From Hirundichthys speculiger (Eukaryota > Chordata > Actinopteri > Beloniformes > Exocoetidae), in the NCBI GenBank assembly GCA_018398805.1, contig JAGFBZ010002395.1, positions 2,603,001-2,667,000 on the forward strand: a stretch of 64,000 nucleotides of DNA, given 5' to 3'. Each line of letters starts with the position of its first letter. Position 1 is the first letter of the stretch. This document shows, one piece after another, positions 37,432 through 50,423 of the stretch. Below the pieces are notes generated by a model. The model was not told the origin of the DNA. It did not search any database and saw only the letters and a list, made by a program, of their open reading frames with translations. The position numbers and the translations under genes are program-made.

Positions 37432-37997
37432 CCATAAAATTTAGAATGCATGCTGTAATTTGAGTTATTTTCTCACGACTCAAAATCTGATTATTCTTAA
37501 TGTCAGTAGTAGTCATTAATTGGAAATCTTTTGTTTTTGATTTTGAAATAAAGTTACCTATATCATGTCATTTTACTGTATTGCAGTAAGAAATTACAAC
37601 TAGAATTTGCTAGCTCTTTGTTTACATTCTTATATCTTTTTATGCTTGTGTTGTAAGAGAAAACATGAAGCCAACAATAAGTTTTATTAAATGTAATTTG
37701 AACAATATTTCTTGGCGTGTGCATTTTTTTGGTTTCTTTACTTTTTTTCTTTTTTTTTCTCTTTTTTTATATGGGCAGATCTTGCCCTGGGTAATGTGTC
37801 CACTGCTGATGACTGGATTGATTCTTTAATAAAAACACATGAACAACATTCAAATGATGATAATTTAAGTTTAATATACTTACATATTCAGTTTGTTTAG
37901 CTCCACATATCTAATCTGTCTCATATCAACATCGACATGATTTGTAAATTAAGAAAAAGGGTTCCTTTTCTACACTGAAGCATTATTAACCCTTTGC

Positions 37998-38166
37998 TGC
38001 CATCTGCTGGCCTTTATTCATAGTGACAGGACATCAGGCAAGAGAGAGAACAGGGAAGACATGCAGCAAAGGGTCACAGGCTGGGAGTCGAACCTGTGAC
38101 TGCTGCAGGACAACTGTAGTCTCTGTATATGGGATGCCTGTCCCAACAACTGGACTACAGGGGCGG
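37998..38166 (-). mobile_element. tRNA-derived SINE
   Basis: On the minus strand: a box A-like TAGTCCAGTTGTTGGG near 38150, box B GGTTCGACTCC at 38084-38094, and a body ending with CCTTTGCTGCATGTC. Present in the first duplication unit only. Confidence 0.65.
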
Positions 38167-40859
38167 CTCGTGCTTGTTATGTTTCTGTAAATATATTGAT
38201 GATGAAGATTTTATGTAAGTGCAACACTAATTTAAGTATGTCTGTGAGTTCAACTGCTCAAATATACATGTAAATTACAGGGGAGAAGGTAATGTAAAGT
38301 TAAATTAGAAAGAAGATTAGAGTTCAGAAAAAAAAGTCTTCAAGGCAGTAATAATAACCACAAGGGTTTGAACTTATATTTATTTATTTGGCATTCCAAT
38401 AATACCATATTGGCCTGAATGCAGGACAATATTTTATTCTAGAAATCATTTTCCCAAAAATGGAGATCGTCTTATAATCAGAGTTGCCCTATATTCAGGC
38501 CAATATGTAATAATAATAATAATAACAATATAATATTAATAACTTTTCAGTTTCTAAGACACATTGCTTTTTTTGTGTTCTGTTCTGGTCTCAGTAAAAT
38601 GATATAACACTTGGGACCAAACAGTGCCAACAGGAGACCAAAACTGGAGGCCAGGATGGCAAATACCTCCACTGCATCTGCATATTTGCCTGGTGAGCTG
38701 ATATAAGCAGGAAACAAAAGCCACCCACACAGCACAGAAGATCAGCATACTGAACGTGATGAATTTGGCCTCATTAAAGTTGTCTGGAAGATTTCTTGCC
38801 AGGAATGCTAAGAGAAAGCTCAGAACAGCCAGTATCCCTATGTAACCCAGTAACACTGAAAAGCCAATAGTGGATCCAACTACACACTCATAAATGATCT
38901 TGTTGTTGTGGTATTGGGTGTTTTTATGAGGAGCTGGTGAGGAAATAAACAATCCAAGCTGTACAGATGACTGCCTGAACAGATATAAGAACTAAAACAG
39001 TTCCTCTCTGCTGTGAAACACCAAACCACTTGAGAATTTTTCCACCTCCTGGTTTAGAAGCTTTGAAGACAGCCAGAACCACCATGGTTTTAACCAGGAT
39101 GCATGAGACACAAAGCACAAAGCTGATCCCAAATGCTGCATGTCTCAGCTGGCATGTCCACAGTCTGGGTCGTCCAATGAACAGCAGTGAACACAGGAAG
39201 CACAACTTCAGTGACACTAACAGCAGGAAACTCAGTTCTGAATTATTGGCTCGTACTATAGGTGTGTATCGATGATAGATGAAGATCCCCAAGACAACAG
39301 CACAGATACACGTGCCCAACAATGAGGCAGCTGTCAAACAGATACCAAGAGGCTCCTGATAGGAGAGAAACTCTGTCTTCTTAGGAACACAGTGGTCACG
39401 TTGGGGGCTGGACCAGAAGTCTTCTGGACATGTGATGCACTCCAAGGAGTCTGACAAAGAGGGAAATAAAGTGTAATGTATGCTGTGTAATAATAATTTA
39501 AAAAATACAGTGGGATTAAAAATATTGAAACATGAACACCCACTGGTAGCATTACTGAACTTTCCCTCAGAACAAGGGTTGCAGTAAAAACAGCACTCAG
39601 GCTCCCCTTTCTTTCTCACCATGCGGGTACCTGGAGGACAGTTCTCACTGCACACTGACCGGGGCGGCTATGGGAGGAACAGAAGTTACTGCTAATTTAT
39701 CTGCTTGACAATGCTATGATATATAAAATAGAAGAATTAACAAGATAACCTTTTTTGATTCAAAGTTCCAAAAGATGTTTTCTTCATCGAGTGTGAGTTC
39801 TTCATCTTTAAAGGCTGATGTTTTAACCTCACCCACATTGACAATTTCAATTCTTCCATCAGGGAGCCACATCCAGTTCATAACATCATAAATTGGTATA
39901 GCATCACCATTCTCATCAAATGACACCTCATCACCAAATGATGTGGTGAAATTGACCTTTTCCAGGTAATGCAAGAGCTATACAGGAAATAAGAAGAAAG
40001 TATGTACTCACTAAAGACAATGTTACCCAGTATTTAACATTTAAAAAAATTAACAAAGAAAATTGAAAAGTAAAACAAAAATAGTTTTGTCACAAAACTA
40101 ATAATAATGATATTGCTGTAGGAACAATTCTCTGAGCTCTGTGTTTGTCATTTCACAATAAATCTCATGGCTACAGTCATAAAAACAGGTATAGTATCTC
40201 CTACCTGCCATGGTTCAAGTGTTTGCAAAGATGCACAGCTGTGATCACTGAAAGGTCCTCTCCCTGGCTCACACTGCAACATCTCATGGAGGGCATAAGC
40301 CAGAGCATACACAGCCTTGTAAATGTTGTACTCAGGCCTGAGGTCAGAAACATCCAAGAACTCAGTCTCCACAGTCAGCAAATCTTCTTCTCCAGAACAT
40401 ACTTTCCCTCCAGCTTCCACCCAACCAGGTGGAGGTGCAAATCTACACTGAAATGTAAATTCCCAAAACTGGTTTACCTGCAATATATCCAAAACCGAAT
40501 GTTACAAACAACCAGTTTTAGGCAGACACTTACTAGTAATACCATACTGAAATAATACTTTTCAGTAACAAGTAGTGTAGATAAATTCAAACAAATTTTC
40601 ACTAATAATAATAAAAAAAAAAAATAATAATACTGTTACAACAAAAGTAAATAACTCTTTACATTACTTTTATTGAAATTAACACCACTTGAAAGATGGA
40701 GAAAGAAGCCTTAGATGGTTGGAAATATATGATTAATTTAATGATGTCAGGAAGAAACTTGACCAGAACATTATCTTATTTGTTGTTTGCGTGTATATTG
40801 AACATATTCTTTCATTTAATTAATTTTCTAACTAAGTGATAGCTAATGATAGTGGATAA

Positions 40860-41437
40860 AACGTTCTAAAAGTGTTTAAAATAGATACAGCTGCTGACTG
40901 GCCATGAGGAGGAAGATGATGCTGTGAGGATGAGGAGGGGGAGGAAACATTGACAGACATTACAGGTGTCCTCTTAAATGAACATCATGACGACCACTTT
41001 TTTCGTCCTCCTCAACACAGATGTCCTTCACATACTGCTGGTAACTTTTACTGATTTATGGGTGTGGAAAAAAAATAAGTCTATCACCTTATTCACTCTG
41101 GATTAGTATCACCTGAAGAAAGAGCTGTTCTCAGAATACATGTAATTGTGAAGGGCTGATCTCCAGTCACTGAATTTTTAGGTTACACTAATACTATGTG
41201 AATGAGGTTCCAGCTGTGCTTTCACAGGTGCACATGCAAATTTGAATTTTGAAGAGAAAGTTGAAAAATAGCGATTTTGTGGCTTGCAATAGGGAGTTAT
41301 ATGATGATTTATATAATAAATTTATTTTGCCATCGTAGAACAATTCAAGTCATGTTACTTTTGTAAAGAGTAACGAGTAACAACACTTTCGAGTACACTT
41401 TTTGAGTAACAAGCCCAACATAGTGAACAATGGTAGT
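40860..41437. other. Extra intronic sequence in OlfC-2 intron 5
   Basis: Not present in the paralogous OlfC-3 intron. It ends in GAGTAACAAGCCCAACA, which resembles the terminus of another fish DNA repeat, but a partner end could not be identified. Confidence 0.35.
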
Positions 41438-42789
41438 CAGAGACCTGCACAGGTTCGGGTACCCGCGGGTGAACCGTTACATTCTATACAACGGGTGAAA
41501 CATTTTAGCCTGTGTCGGATGCCCGGGTCGGGTCGGATCGGAAGAACCAGAGTTTGGGTCTGACTGCGGGTTTACAAAATGTGCCAACAAAAATAATTAC
41601 TATTTAAATATAAAAGCCTATGTTGTTGAGAATTGTAAACAGCCTTTAAAAAGTAAAACCCTCTTTAAAAAGTAAAATCTGATTATTTTATTTTTTGTCT
41701 GTAAACTGCTCACGCATTCCCAGGAATCTTTGCAACTTTTGTTTTCACGTCACGCAATGCCCTGCAGTGTTATTCAAAATGACTACGGAAGAGCTGAAAA
41801 AGAAGTTGGTTAATGGACAGTACAAAGTTGTTGCCAATACCTCCACGAAACTAAAATCAGATGTTTGGAAGTATTTTGGATGTGTGTCAGATAGTGAGAA
41901 CAACATCGTTGAAGGCTTCACTGCCTGTAAGAAATGCCTTAAAGTGTTTGTGCACGATAGCCGAAAGTGTGGGACATCCTCTCTCAAGAAGCATGCCGAC
42001 ACCTGTGCTAGCTTTGAAAACCCATCGAAGTCTGTCCTTGAACATTTTGTTAAGAAGACAGCATTACTGCAGGTGCCTCACAAAGAAGACAAAGACGCTA
42101 TAACCAAACTGTGCGTGAATTTTGTGTGCCAACGATATTCGACCCTTTGAAACTGTACATGGCGAGGGCTTTTTTGCATTAGCACAGGGGCTTATTGATG
42201 TTGGTGCACGAGCTGGCCGTGTTGATGCTAATCAACTGCTGTCTGACCCCACCACTGTTTCCTGTGGAGTGACCAGATATGCGGAGGAGATTCGTCAGCA
42301 AACAATTCCGGAACTCAAAATGCAACTGTAGGAGCACAATGGTGCCGTTACTTTAGAAATGTGGACGGATAACTACAGAAAAACTGGCTACCTCTGCGTC
42401 CACCTGTAGGAATTCCTGTCTATTGAGTGATCGCATCTAAATGGCCTGTACAGGTAGGCAGATGTATCTTTACTTTTACGCAAGGTAGCCCATGTTATTT
42501 TTAGTTTGTATGTGTGCACGGCACGGCTATCCCCAAATTCAGAGATGAGTGTGATAGGGCCTACATTTTTTTTTCTATGTTAAGGCAACGTGTAGGCCAC
42601 TGAACTTCATTATTTCACTTGCCTATTGCGGCAATAAATACGGTTCGGGCATCGGGTCTATTTATAGTGGTTCGGGTCGGGTGCGGAATTTAAAATTGAA
42701 TTTTGTCGGGTAAGGGTTCGGGTCGGGAATGAAGTATGACGGGTATGGGTGGGTGCCGTTTGTGAAAATTTGACCCGTGCAGGACTCTG
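41438..42789 (+). mobile_element. hAT transposon, internally deleted, with BED zinc finger fragment
   Basis: The termini are inverted: left CAGAGACCTGCACAGGTTCG, right (reversed) CAGAGTCCTGCACGGGTC. Both flanks are ATGGTAGT (41430-41437, 42790-42797), an exact 8-bp duplication. Plus-strand coding from about 41779 (MTTEELKKKLVNGQY) contains a BED-type zinc finger (CKKCLKVF...SLKKHADTC). After a frameshift near 42120 it continues with DIRPFETVHGEGFFALAQ and LLSDPTTVSCGVTRYAEEI. The catalytic DDE part is missing, so the copy is non-autonomous. It sits in intron 5 of OlfC-2 and is absent from OlfC-3. Confidence 0.9.
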
Positions 42790-45075
42790 ATGGTAGTACA
42801 CTCATTAATTATTTTTATTAGACCATTTTTACCCTGTTTGGGGTTGGAGGGGTCTATCCCAGATGGAGTGAGACCCAATAACAAAACAGAGACAAGATGA
42901 CACAGTTAAAACTCACCATGTTATTTCCATAGCTGTTGTTATGATGCAGGTCAGGACGTGTTTGCAACAGGAAGTCCCTGAGGCCTGGTATTTCCCCTTG
43001 ACGAATAGCAATAGCCAGTGTTCCCCCCAGGTATGGCATGAGGTGAGGGACCTGGAGCACAGCAGCTGTAGACCAGGCTTCACTGGCCATCCACTGCAGG
43101 CCTGTTATATTCTGTCTCACCACCTGCGGATATGCAAAATATGTTCAGGACCCTCAAAAATTAACAGCTGTGACCTATGTTCCTGCAACTTACATCTTTC
43201 AGTCTAAACATGATTATTTTCATTTAGAGTCAACTTGCTTTTCAGGACCAACCTCTTCCATGAGATGAATCATGTTACTCTGATGTGCAAACACAATGAC
43301 CACACGAGCTGTGGATTTCTTCATCACATCCACAATCCTCCTCAGTTCAGCTGAGTTTTTCTCCCAGGGCAAAACTTCTAAGTAAGCCAGACAACCTCCA
43401 CCTGACAGACTCAGATCAGACTGGAATGATCTGGCAGCATGGAGTCCATAATCATCATCACTGACCAGCAGACCCGTCCAAGTCCAGCCAAAGTGTTTCA
43501 GAATCTGGATCATAGCACGGACCTAAATGCAGACAGAGAAGTGAGCTGAGCACAGAGATGAGAATCACATTTCTGTGGAAAACCAGATAAACAAATCCCA
43601 CATTGAACCAATGTTGGATTACTGTCTTTCACTTGTTTTTTTCTGACCACTTCTATCAATGTAATGAATATAGAAAAGACTTGACTAGTCAAGCACAACA
43701 TACTACAAGACAAGGTTTTTACCTGGAAAGAATCACTTGGGATCGTTCTAAAGAAGGATGGAAACTTCTGCCGGTCACTTAGACAGGAACATGTGGCAAA
43801 ATAACTCACCTGTAAAAAACATAAACTGTACAACCCTCAAGATATTCAAAGTCTTTAATGGCTATCAAGTTTGATTACATCTGAAAATAAAGCCAAAGCA
43901 AAGGATAATGATATCAGAATTGAAAATAATTATCTGATCATAAATCTACAAACTTACCATCGGTACTCTGTACAAACCTAAGACAGAGGAGATTGAAATA
44001 GAGACTGTAGAGGAAGAATCACCAACAACCCCCAGGACTGGAGGATTTCCTACACATGTTTCATTCAGTATAATTTCCTCCTCTTGACCACTGACTAATG
44101 CAACTGCTGCACGAAATCCCAACTCCAAGAGTGAGACAGTTATCATACAGACTGTAGCCCAGAGTCACGTTGGGAAGCAGGTTGGGGTTTTTGTTGATCT
44201 TATCAATAGCAAAGGCCATGGTCTGGGCCTGCCTAAATCCTAGAACGTAAAAGCTGAAAGGCAAAATGCAGCTGTTTAACTATATAAAAATAAAAGATGA
44301 TACAACAAATTTGCAAACATATCAATGTCAGCTGATTCAGATTTATCAAACAATGAATGAAACTAAAGAGGAACAATTACACTAAAATGTAAATGGAAAA
44401 AATTGAAAAACAATAACAACAAATTAGAAAAATCATGGAATATTTCTCAGAATAAAACAAAAAACAAAAAATTACACATGTATTGCTTTAAGAACAATAT
44501 CTGATCATCAAGTATACAGTACATCCTGCTCATGTCATTGATTTAAGTCTTAATTTTGGTTCCTCACACACTCACCCATAGCAAGTAAGCTGTTCTGGCT
44601 CGGAGGTGAAAGACAAGTCAGGAAAGACAGAATATAAGTGGGTTTCAAACAGCCCCCCTAGAACAACATCTCCAGCCTTGTGCATCCCATTTAGATGAAA
44701 CTGTCCCTGCAGCAGGCATGAGGAGGAGGACAGAGAGGAGGATGCAGCAGAGGAGGCGTATGAGTGCAACAATGTGAGAAGAAGTGGAGTTGCACATAAA
44801 AAAGGAAACATTACTTTTATATTTGTCATAGACCAGTCATCTAGCTTTTTTGTGCCTTATCCATCCCTTTTACTGAGTTACAGTCTTGTCTCATCTCACA
44901 CGCCCCCCCATCAGCAAAGAAGAACTGTGGGCAGGGCTTAAAATGCATTTCATTTTAGATTGATTTTGTTTATTGTTGTAGAATCAATTTCCATGTCATT
45001 AAACCAATATCATACTGGCAACCTGAAAATCCAAAGTTAGAAATGGAAGAATTAAATTACTAAGGAACAAATTTA

Positions 45076-45076
<1 letters not shown>

Positions 45077-45108
<32 letters not shown>
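45077..45108. repeat. Poly-T tract (about 32 bp)
   Basis: Uninterrupted T run upstream of OlfC-2. The paralogous position in unit B (near 60527-60542) has a shorter T run. Confidence 0.9.
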
Positions 45109-45110
<2 letters not shown>

Positions 45111-46350
45111 TATTTTATTGTGTCTCATTGAGTGGACAACAATTTATGTATCAAGTAGCCATGAAGTTACAAAGTTTTTTCACATTCATATTGATATTTA
45201 CTACTTATCTATTTTTCTATTAAAGCTTGGAAACACTTTTTCTCTGCTGATTTACTTGCTGTGCTTTTTAAAGGATGAAGGAACATCTCTTCACTCCAGA
45301 TATTGACCTCTCGGCTGTGAGTTCCCATCCATGTTTTCTTCAGTAAAATGTCACCTGTGTTACTTCATGCATTCAAGGAAATCTCTGCAGATTTTAACCA
45401 CACTTCTCTCTTACCACACTTCCAAATTTCCAACAATTTGTAAACCACTTTTAAATTTCAAATTTTCTACATATTCATTCTCAATTAATACCCCAACAAT
45501 ATAAATTATGTTTGGTGATTATTAAATATAATTTAGATGATATTATGGCTTCATACTTCACTGATGAAATTTGACATTTCTCTAATCTGAGCTTCCCTTT
45601 ATAGTTAGAGATAACTTCATTAAGCAGGTCTGATGTCTGGGTAACGTATTGCGTCACTTCCTGTCGGTGGTTTGAACGGTGAACGGTAGACGCTCCCCCT
45701 GACAATCCAGGGTGGAGGCCAGGATGCAGAGCTGCAGTCTTACACGCTTCTCTGCTGCTTTTCGAGGACTGCCCCGAACACTAAAAATAGAGAATTCAAC
45801 CATGTAGCTGCTAATTTAAACATGGTGCTGATCGAAAACATAGAATTGGTGTCAATTCCCCGTTCTCCAAAAGTCTACTTAGCACGACGTGATATTGGTG
45901 TTAACCAAAACAACACTGTTAGACATTTGGAGCAAAGGGACCTTGTAATTAGATGTGGACTACTGAATGTAAGGTTCCTTGGCTCTAAGTCTCTGTTAAT
46001 CAATGATGTAATTACTGAGGCCCGTTGCGATGTTTTCTGCTTATCAGAAACATGGCTACAAGAGGGAGAGTATGTGAGGTTACGCCGCCAGGTTATATTA
46101 ATTATCATATTCCCCGGACTACAGGTTGAGGTGGAGGAGTAGCAGCAGTCTACGACTCCAGCCTACAAGTAAAATCAAAACCTAAATGCGATTATAATAC
46201 ATTCGAAAGCCTCACGCTTAGTGTAACCATCCCGAGCTGGAAATCAGAAAAGCCAGTCTTGTTGGTGGTAGTGTACCGGTCAACTGCTGGTGCTTATCTG
46301 GAGTTTTTGTTTGAGTTATCAGATTTTTTAACTGGTTTAGTGTTTAGCTC

Positions 46351-46890
46351 TGTTAGAATTTAGAATTAACTCACAAGATCTTTAAACTGTTAAAGCTTAA
46401 CTTTATTGCATGTAGGAATGCTGTCTCCTTTTATGACCGTGAGTCCTCAGTTTTGCTGCATTACAACCTAATGACTGGGACATCCTGACTTCCTGACCTG
46501 TTGTCTTTCAAGGAAGTTTGTGACTTGCATAGATAAAGACATTTTAGTGACATCTCATCTCCTGGACAAACAACACAACAGCATGTGTCTGGACCTGTGA
46601 TTCAGAGCTGTTGGCCACCTGGATTTTGAGATAAAGGACAATTAACTCAGAAGAACATAAGGATCCGCCTTTCTGTAGCCATAAGAACGGACACAGACCG
46701 ACATTCTGTGTGCATTTGTCCACAGCAGTGCCTCTGTGGTGTTGTGGACAAGTGTACCATCGGCTGATTGAAATATTCTGCATGGTATATTGAATCTTTG
46801 TTTTAATCTTTGTATATTAAATCCTTTAATTGGTTTTTGTTTTTAGTCTCTTCAAGGCACCAGATAAAAGAACACGGAGAATTAATTTCA
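46351..46890 (+). mobile_element. Solo LTR (540 bp) nested in the L2 endonuclease
   Basis: It begins TGTTAGAATT, ends AATTTCA, and is flanked by GCTC at 46347-46350 and 46891-46894. Dropping the LTR and one GCTC copy makes the LINE endonuclease frame continuous (LTGLVFSSDKVVIVG). No retroviral or gypsy-type coding sequence accompanies it. Related sequence occurs at 49912-51661. The TG/CA ends and 4-bp duplication fit an LTR retrotransposon; which kind cannot be told. Confidence 0.8.
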
Positions 46891-47802
46891 GCTCAGACAA
46901 AGTTGTCATAGTGGGTTACTTTAACATTTACATGGATGTTGACAGTGCCAGCTTTAAGTTAGCCTTTACACTTCTTTTAGAGTCATTGGGCGTCTCACAA
47001 AAAGTGAAAGAACCGACTCACTGCTTTAATCATATCCTGGATCTGGTCCTCACCTATGGTATAGAAACTAATCACTTGTTAGTGTTGCCACTGAATTCTC
47101 TTCTCTTGGACCACTATTTATTACATTCAAGTTCAGCATTTGCGGTGTTAAAAACAGAAAATGAAATGTGTCATTACAGCAGATGCCTTTCTGAAGATGC
47201 TGTGAATAAATTTAAGGAGGTCATTCTCTCTCATCTCCCTATGGTGGAATATGATAGAATATCCGAAGAAAATGACCTGAAATTTACTCCAGCAGATATT
47301 AATTACCTCGTCAACAATACTGCCGATATTTTACATTCAGCCCTGGATGCTGTTGCTCCTCTGAGAAAGAGGGTCTCTAACCATAGGAGCTCAGCTCCCT
47401 GGTATAATTTGCATATTCTCTTGCAGAAGCAGAAAGCGCAAAAAATGGAAAGGAGGTGGTACTCCTGTAAATCTGTGGACTCCCATCATGCCTGGAAAGA
47501 TAGTTTAATAGTCTACAAAAGAGCATTCCACAGAGCTAGAAAATATTATTATTCATCATTAATTGAAGAGAACAAATAGAATCCTAATTTTCTGTTCAGC
47601 ACCTATGCCAGGTTGACAAAGAGTCACAACCCTGTTGGGCCATGCATTTCTGCAACTCTCAGTAGTGAAGACTTTAAAGCTTTTTTAGCAGGAAAATAAT
47701 CAAAATTGGAGATGAGATCAGCCAAGCCCAACTGTCGACGGCTGTAGACATCCCTGCAGCATCGCTAAGTCACCTTTATTATTATTATTATAATACCTTT
47801 AT

Positions 47803-47975
47803 TATAGAACTAGCTACCAATTTGGGTTAAGGAGGCTGACACCTTAGCCCAAATTGGTAGCTAGTTCTATAATAAAACTAGCTACCAATTTGGGTTAAGG
47901 TGTCAGCCTCCTTAACCCAAATTGGTAGATAGTTCTATAATCAAGAACTAGCTACCAATTTGGGTTAAGGAGGCT
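47803..47975. repeat. Fold-back array of alternating inverted copies
   Basis: A roughly 25-35-bp block containing CTAGCTACCAATTTGGGTTA appears three times forward (about 47809, 47878, 47948) and twice inverted (about 47845, 47915). The first hairpin plus the spacer ATAATAAA is followed by its own reverse complement, making a larger palindrome. The block is itself L2 ORF2 sequence (LATNLG-like) that normally lies just before the C-terminal SIFKTKLKT motif. Confidence 0.85.
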
Positions 47976-48926
47976 AAAACCACCTCCATCTTTAAAACTA
48001 AATTGAAAACATTTCTGTTCAGTAAAGCCTACAGTTAGTCTAAATAATGGTGTATAAGACTAGAGTTAGAGAGATTAAGACTAGAGTAGGCTCGTCTTAA
48101 TCACAGCTTTGTCATAGCTATTCTGCTATAGGCCTATGCTGCAGGGGGACTCCAACATGATCTGCTGAGCGGTGTCTCTACCACTTTTCTCCCCTTCCTC
48201 CTTTTTTTGCCTCCCTTTTTCCTCCTCCAGCTCATTCCATAGTTAATTAGGAGCACCTTTTTACTGTAACTGTGCTCCATTTTCTTTCCTGTAGTTTGTT
48301 GTGCTGTTTTGCCCCCTTCTTTTCTCATTTCTTTCTGTATGTTTGCAGGCCAGAGTTTCCTGAGTTGCATGCTGACTTGCAGTTCCATCCTCTGGCCATC
48401 CCAGCATTTCTCTCCACCCGTGTGTGTAGATGTGTTCAGGATGCCAGCTAGCGTGGTGACCAGCGACCTAGTCCTCTGACCATCTCACGTCAGTGCTGCT
48501 ACCTGCATCTGTTTATGTAGTCATTTCATTCAGTCATTTGTGTGCTCTCCTCTCTCTCCTCCATCCTCTCTCTGTCCTGTCTCTGCTCTCTTTTTCTTTC
48601 TTTACCCGGCTGGCCTTCAGCAGGAAGGTCCCCCCATATAAGCCAGGTCCTGCTCAAGGTTTCTTCCTTTTAAAGTGGAGTTTTTCCTTGCCACTGTTTG
48701 GCTTAAAGGTTTTTTCTCCCGCTGTAGGAGTTTTTTACTTGCCATTAGCCTTGACTTGAATTTAATATTATAATTTTAGTTAATGATATTTGCTTGGAGG
48801 TCATGCTCTGTGTCTCTGTAAAGCGGCTAGAGACAATTGAAATTGTAAGAGACGCTATACAAATTAAACTGAATTAAACTGATGACATGAGCATACTCTG
48901 CTGGTATGTATGTATATGTCATTATT

Positions 48927-49600
48927 AGGGTTGGGCAACAATTAAAAATTTTAATCACGATTAATCGCATTATTTCCCTGATTAATCACGATTAATCGCA
49001 TAGTATATGCAAATTCAAATAATTAATTCAAAAGTAGTGTAAAATGCACTTTTATTTAAATGTTCTGCCGCCATATGAACTGAAGTGTCATAGCATTTGT
49101 TGTTCAAACACTTTTAACATCAGCACTTGTCAGTAACACATTTAGTGTAAATCTCATCTTAAAAAAATGTAAAATAAAATAAAATAAAGCTTATGGCCAC
49201 TGCCAGGGCATTAATGTCATCCTGTTTTATAAAAAAAAAAAAAAAATCTACAAACAGAATCCAACAAAATGATTGTGGCTCAGCACAATCAGAACATTAA
49301 AACAATTTCTGCAATTTCTGAGGTAACAGCAGAAACTTTTAACGGGGAGTTCAACTTGGCAGTTGTTACAAATAACCTTGTTTCTGTCAAATCCTCCGTC
49401 TGGGAGAACTTTAAAATGAAAATGTCCATGTTAAAGTTCAGTAACTTTACCAATCCATGTATCAATCATTCTTTCCATTTTCAATTGTCAATCAAAAATT
49501 TAAAAAAAATTAATAAAAAGTGACATTTTATTACGTTTTTTGTTTTTTAATCGAACACAAAAAAACAAAAAAAAAATGCCTGTTTTTTTATATTTCAATT
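48927..49600. repeat. Repeat DNA with CGATTAATCGCA units
   Basis: Starts GGGTTGGGCAACAATTAAA and contains two copies of AATCACGATTAATCGCAT, a terminus seen in many fish DNA repeats. A/T simple sequence follows. The far end is unresolved. It begins exactly where similarity between units A and B stops. Confidence 0.45.
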
Positions 49601-50423
49601 TTAGACTTGGATCAAAAATACGAAATTAAAAAACAGGCGACAGAACAATTTATTTTATAATAGAGGACTGGACATTCTGTTGTCATTACATATTTGTGCC
49701 ACTAGATGGAGCCGCACTGAAGTAACCAGTAAGAGAATAGCACGACAGTGAACACATGGAGCAGATCTGATGTAACATGCAGGAATGATGACAAAGTTTT
49801 GTTGCAGTCCAGAATTAATTTTTTTTAGACAGAGTTGTTAATATTGCTACTTGAGTTGCTACCCGAACTGTAAAGTACATTGGGTTTTACCTTGCTTGTC
49901 CTGGAGAAATCTGTTGTTATAGCTGGACACCTCTGACCCCTCTGGCGGCTAAGATGGGAGGCAACTTAGACATACATATTTGATTGACACCTCAGCTCTT
50001 GGACGAGACGATCAAAAAACATGTGTTTAAAACTTGTGAAGTGAGAGCGGAATCCTATCTGACCATCCGGACAAGATTAAAGAGGACTCCCCTTCTCCCC
50101 TTTTTCTGTGGCCATAAAAACGGAGAAATGCAGAACAAAGTGTGCATTCTCTGGCATCTCTCTGTGGTGTCAAGACAATGTACAAATCGGCCGATTAGAT
50201 ATTCTGCATGGCTTATTAACCTTTCTGTCATGTTCGGGTCAAATCTGACCGATTTCCTACTTCCATCAATCATCACCATTTTCTCTGAATTTTGAGTAGT
50301 TTATTCAACTTTGTAACACCTGTGGTGTTCCCGGTCAAAAATGACCACCATAGGAAATTAATGGGTGACCCTAGATTGTGTTCATCCATCAGATTGTACA
50401 CAACCACAAATACACCACGATAC

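Larger units (their letters stand above)
38547..44829 (-). pseudogene. OlfC-2: V2R-like receptor pseudogene, duplicate of OlfC-3
   Basis: Nine exons (minus): 44829-44576, 44253-43958, 43809-43723, 43522-43253, 43123-42917, 40477-40205, 39977-39750, 39667-39538, 39450-38547. Architecture matches OlfC-3: signal peptide, ligand-binding lobe, cysteine-rich domain and 7TM. Damage relative to OlfC-3: an extra base at 44117 in exon 2, an extra base near 38945-38948 before transmembrane helix 5/6, an extra base at 38711-38714 (AGGAAACAAA against AGGAACAAA), and loss of 16 bp near 38565 between AGC repeats, which changes the C terminus. Intron 5 has grown to 2.4 kb by a hAT insertion and other DNA. 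Start could be the ATG at 44829 or the conserved second ATG at 44811. The donor after 39538 (GTTCAT) is weak. Confidence 0.88.
45622..48880 (+). mobile_element. L2-type LINE with lost reverse transcriptase
   Basis: Inserted in unit A; unit B reads straight across the site at 61065-61072. Plus-strand endonuclease pieces are CGLLNVRFLGSKSLL...CDVFCLSETWLQEG (45950-46070), VIVGYFNIYMDVD and HILDLVLTYGIE (46905-47070). The post-endonuclease region (RAFHRARKYYYSSLIEENK) ends at 47579, then KSHNPVGPCISATLS follows in another frame. The RT domain is absent. After a fold-back array, the final ORF2 residues SIFKTKLKTFLFSKAYS appear near 47985-48035. The 3' UTR has GTTTCTTCCTTTTAAAGTGG and the tail AAATTAAACTGAATTAAACT. 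A solo LTR interrupts the endonuclease. Confidence 0.88.
37950..48926. repeat. Segmental duplication, unit A
   Basis: Paralogous to 52750-61117. Shared blocks outside the genes include GTTCCTTTTCTACACTGAAG (37961 and 53071), the stretch TTTAAGTATGTCTGTGAGTT (38232 and 53635), GGATGAAGGAACATCTCTTC-type sequence (45273 and 60690) and GATGACATGAGCATACTCTG (48881 and 61069). It contains OlfC-2 and three later insertions (hAT, L2 LINE, SINE). Confidence 0.85.

Noticed and set aside
38084..38094. Possible tRNA gene (box B-like motif)
   Set aside because: It lies in a diverged SINE; no complete cloverleaf can be drawn.
46544..46783. Minus-strand open frame within the solo LTR
   Set aside because: LTR sequence; reading is coincidental.
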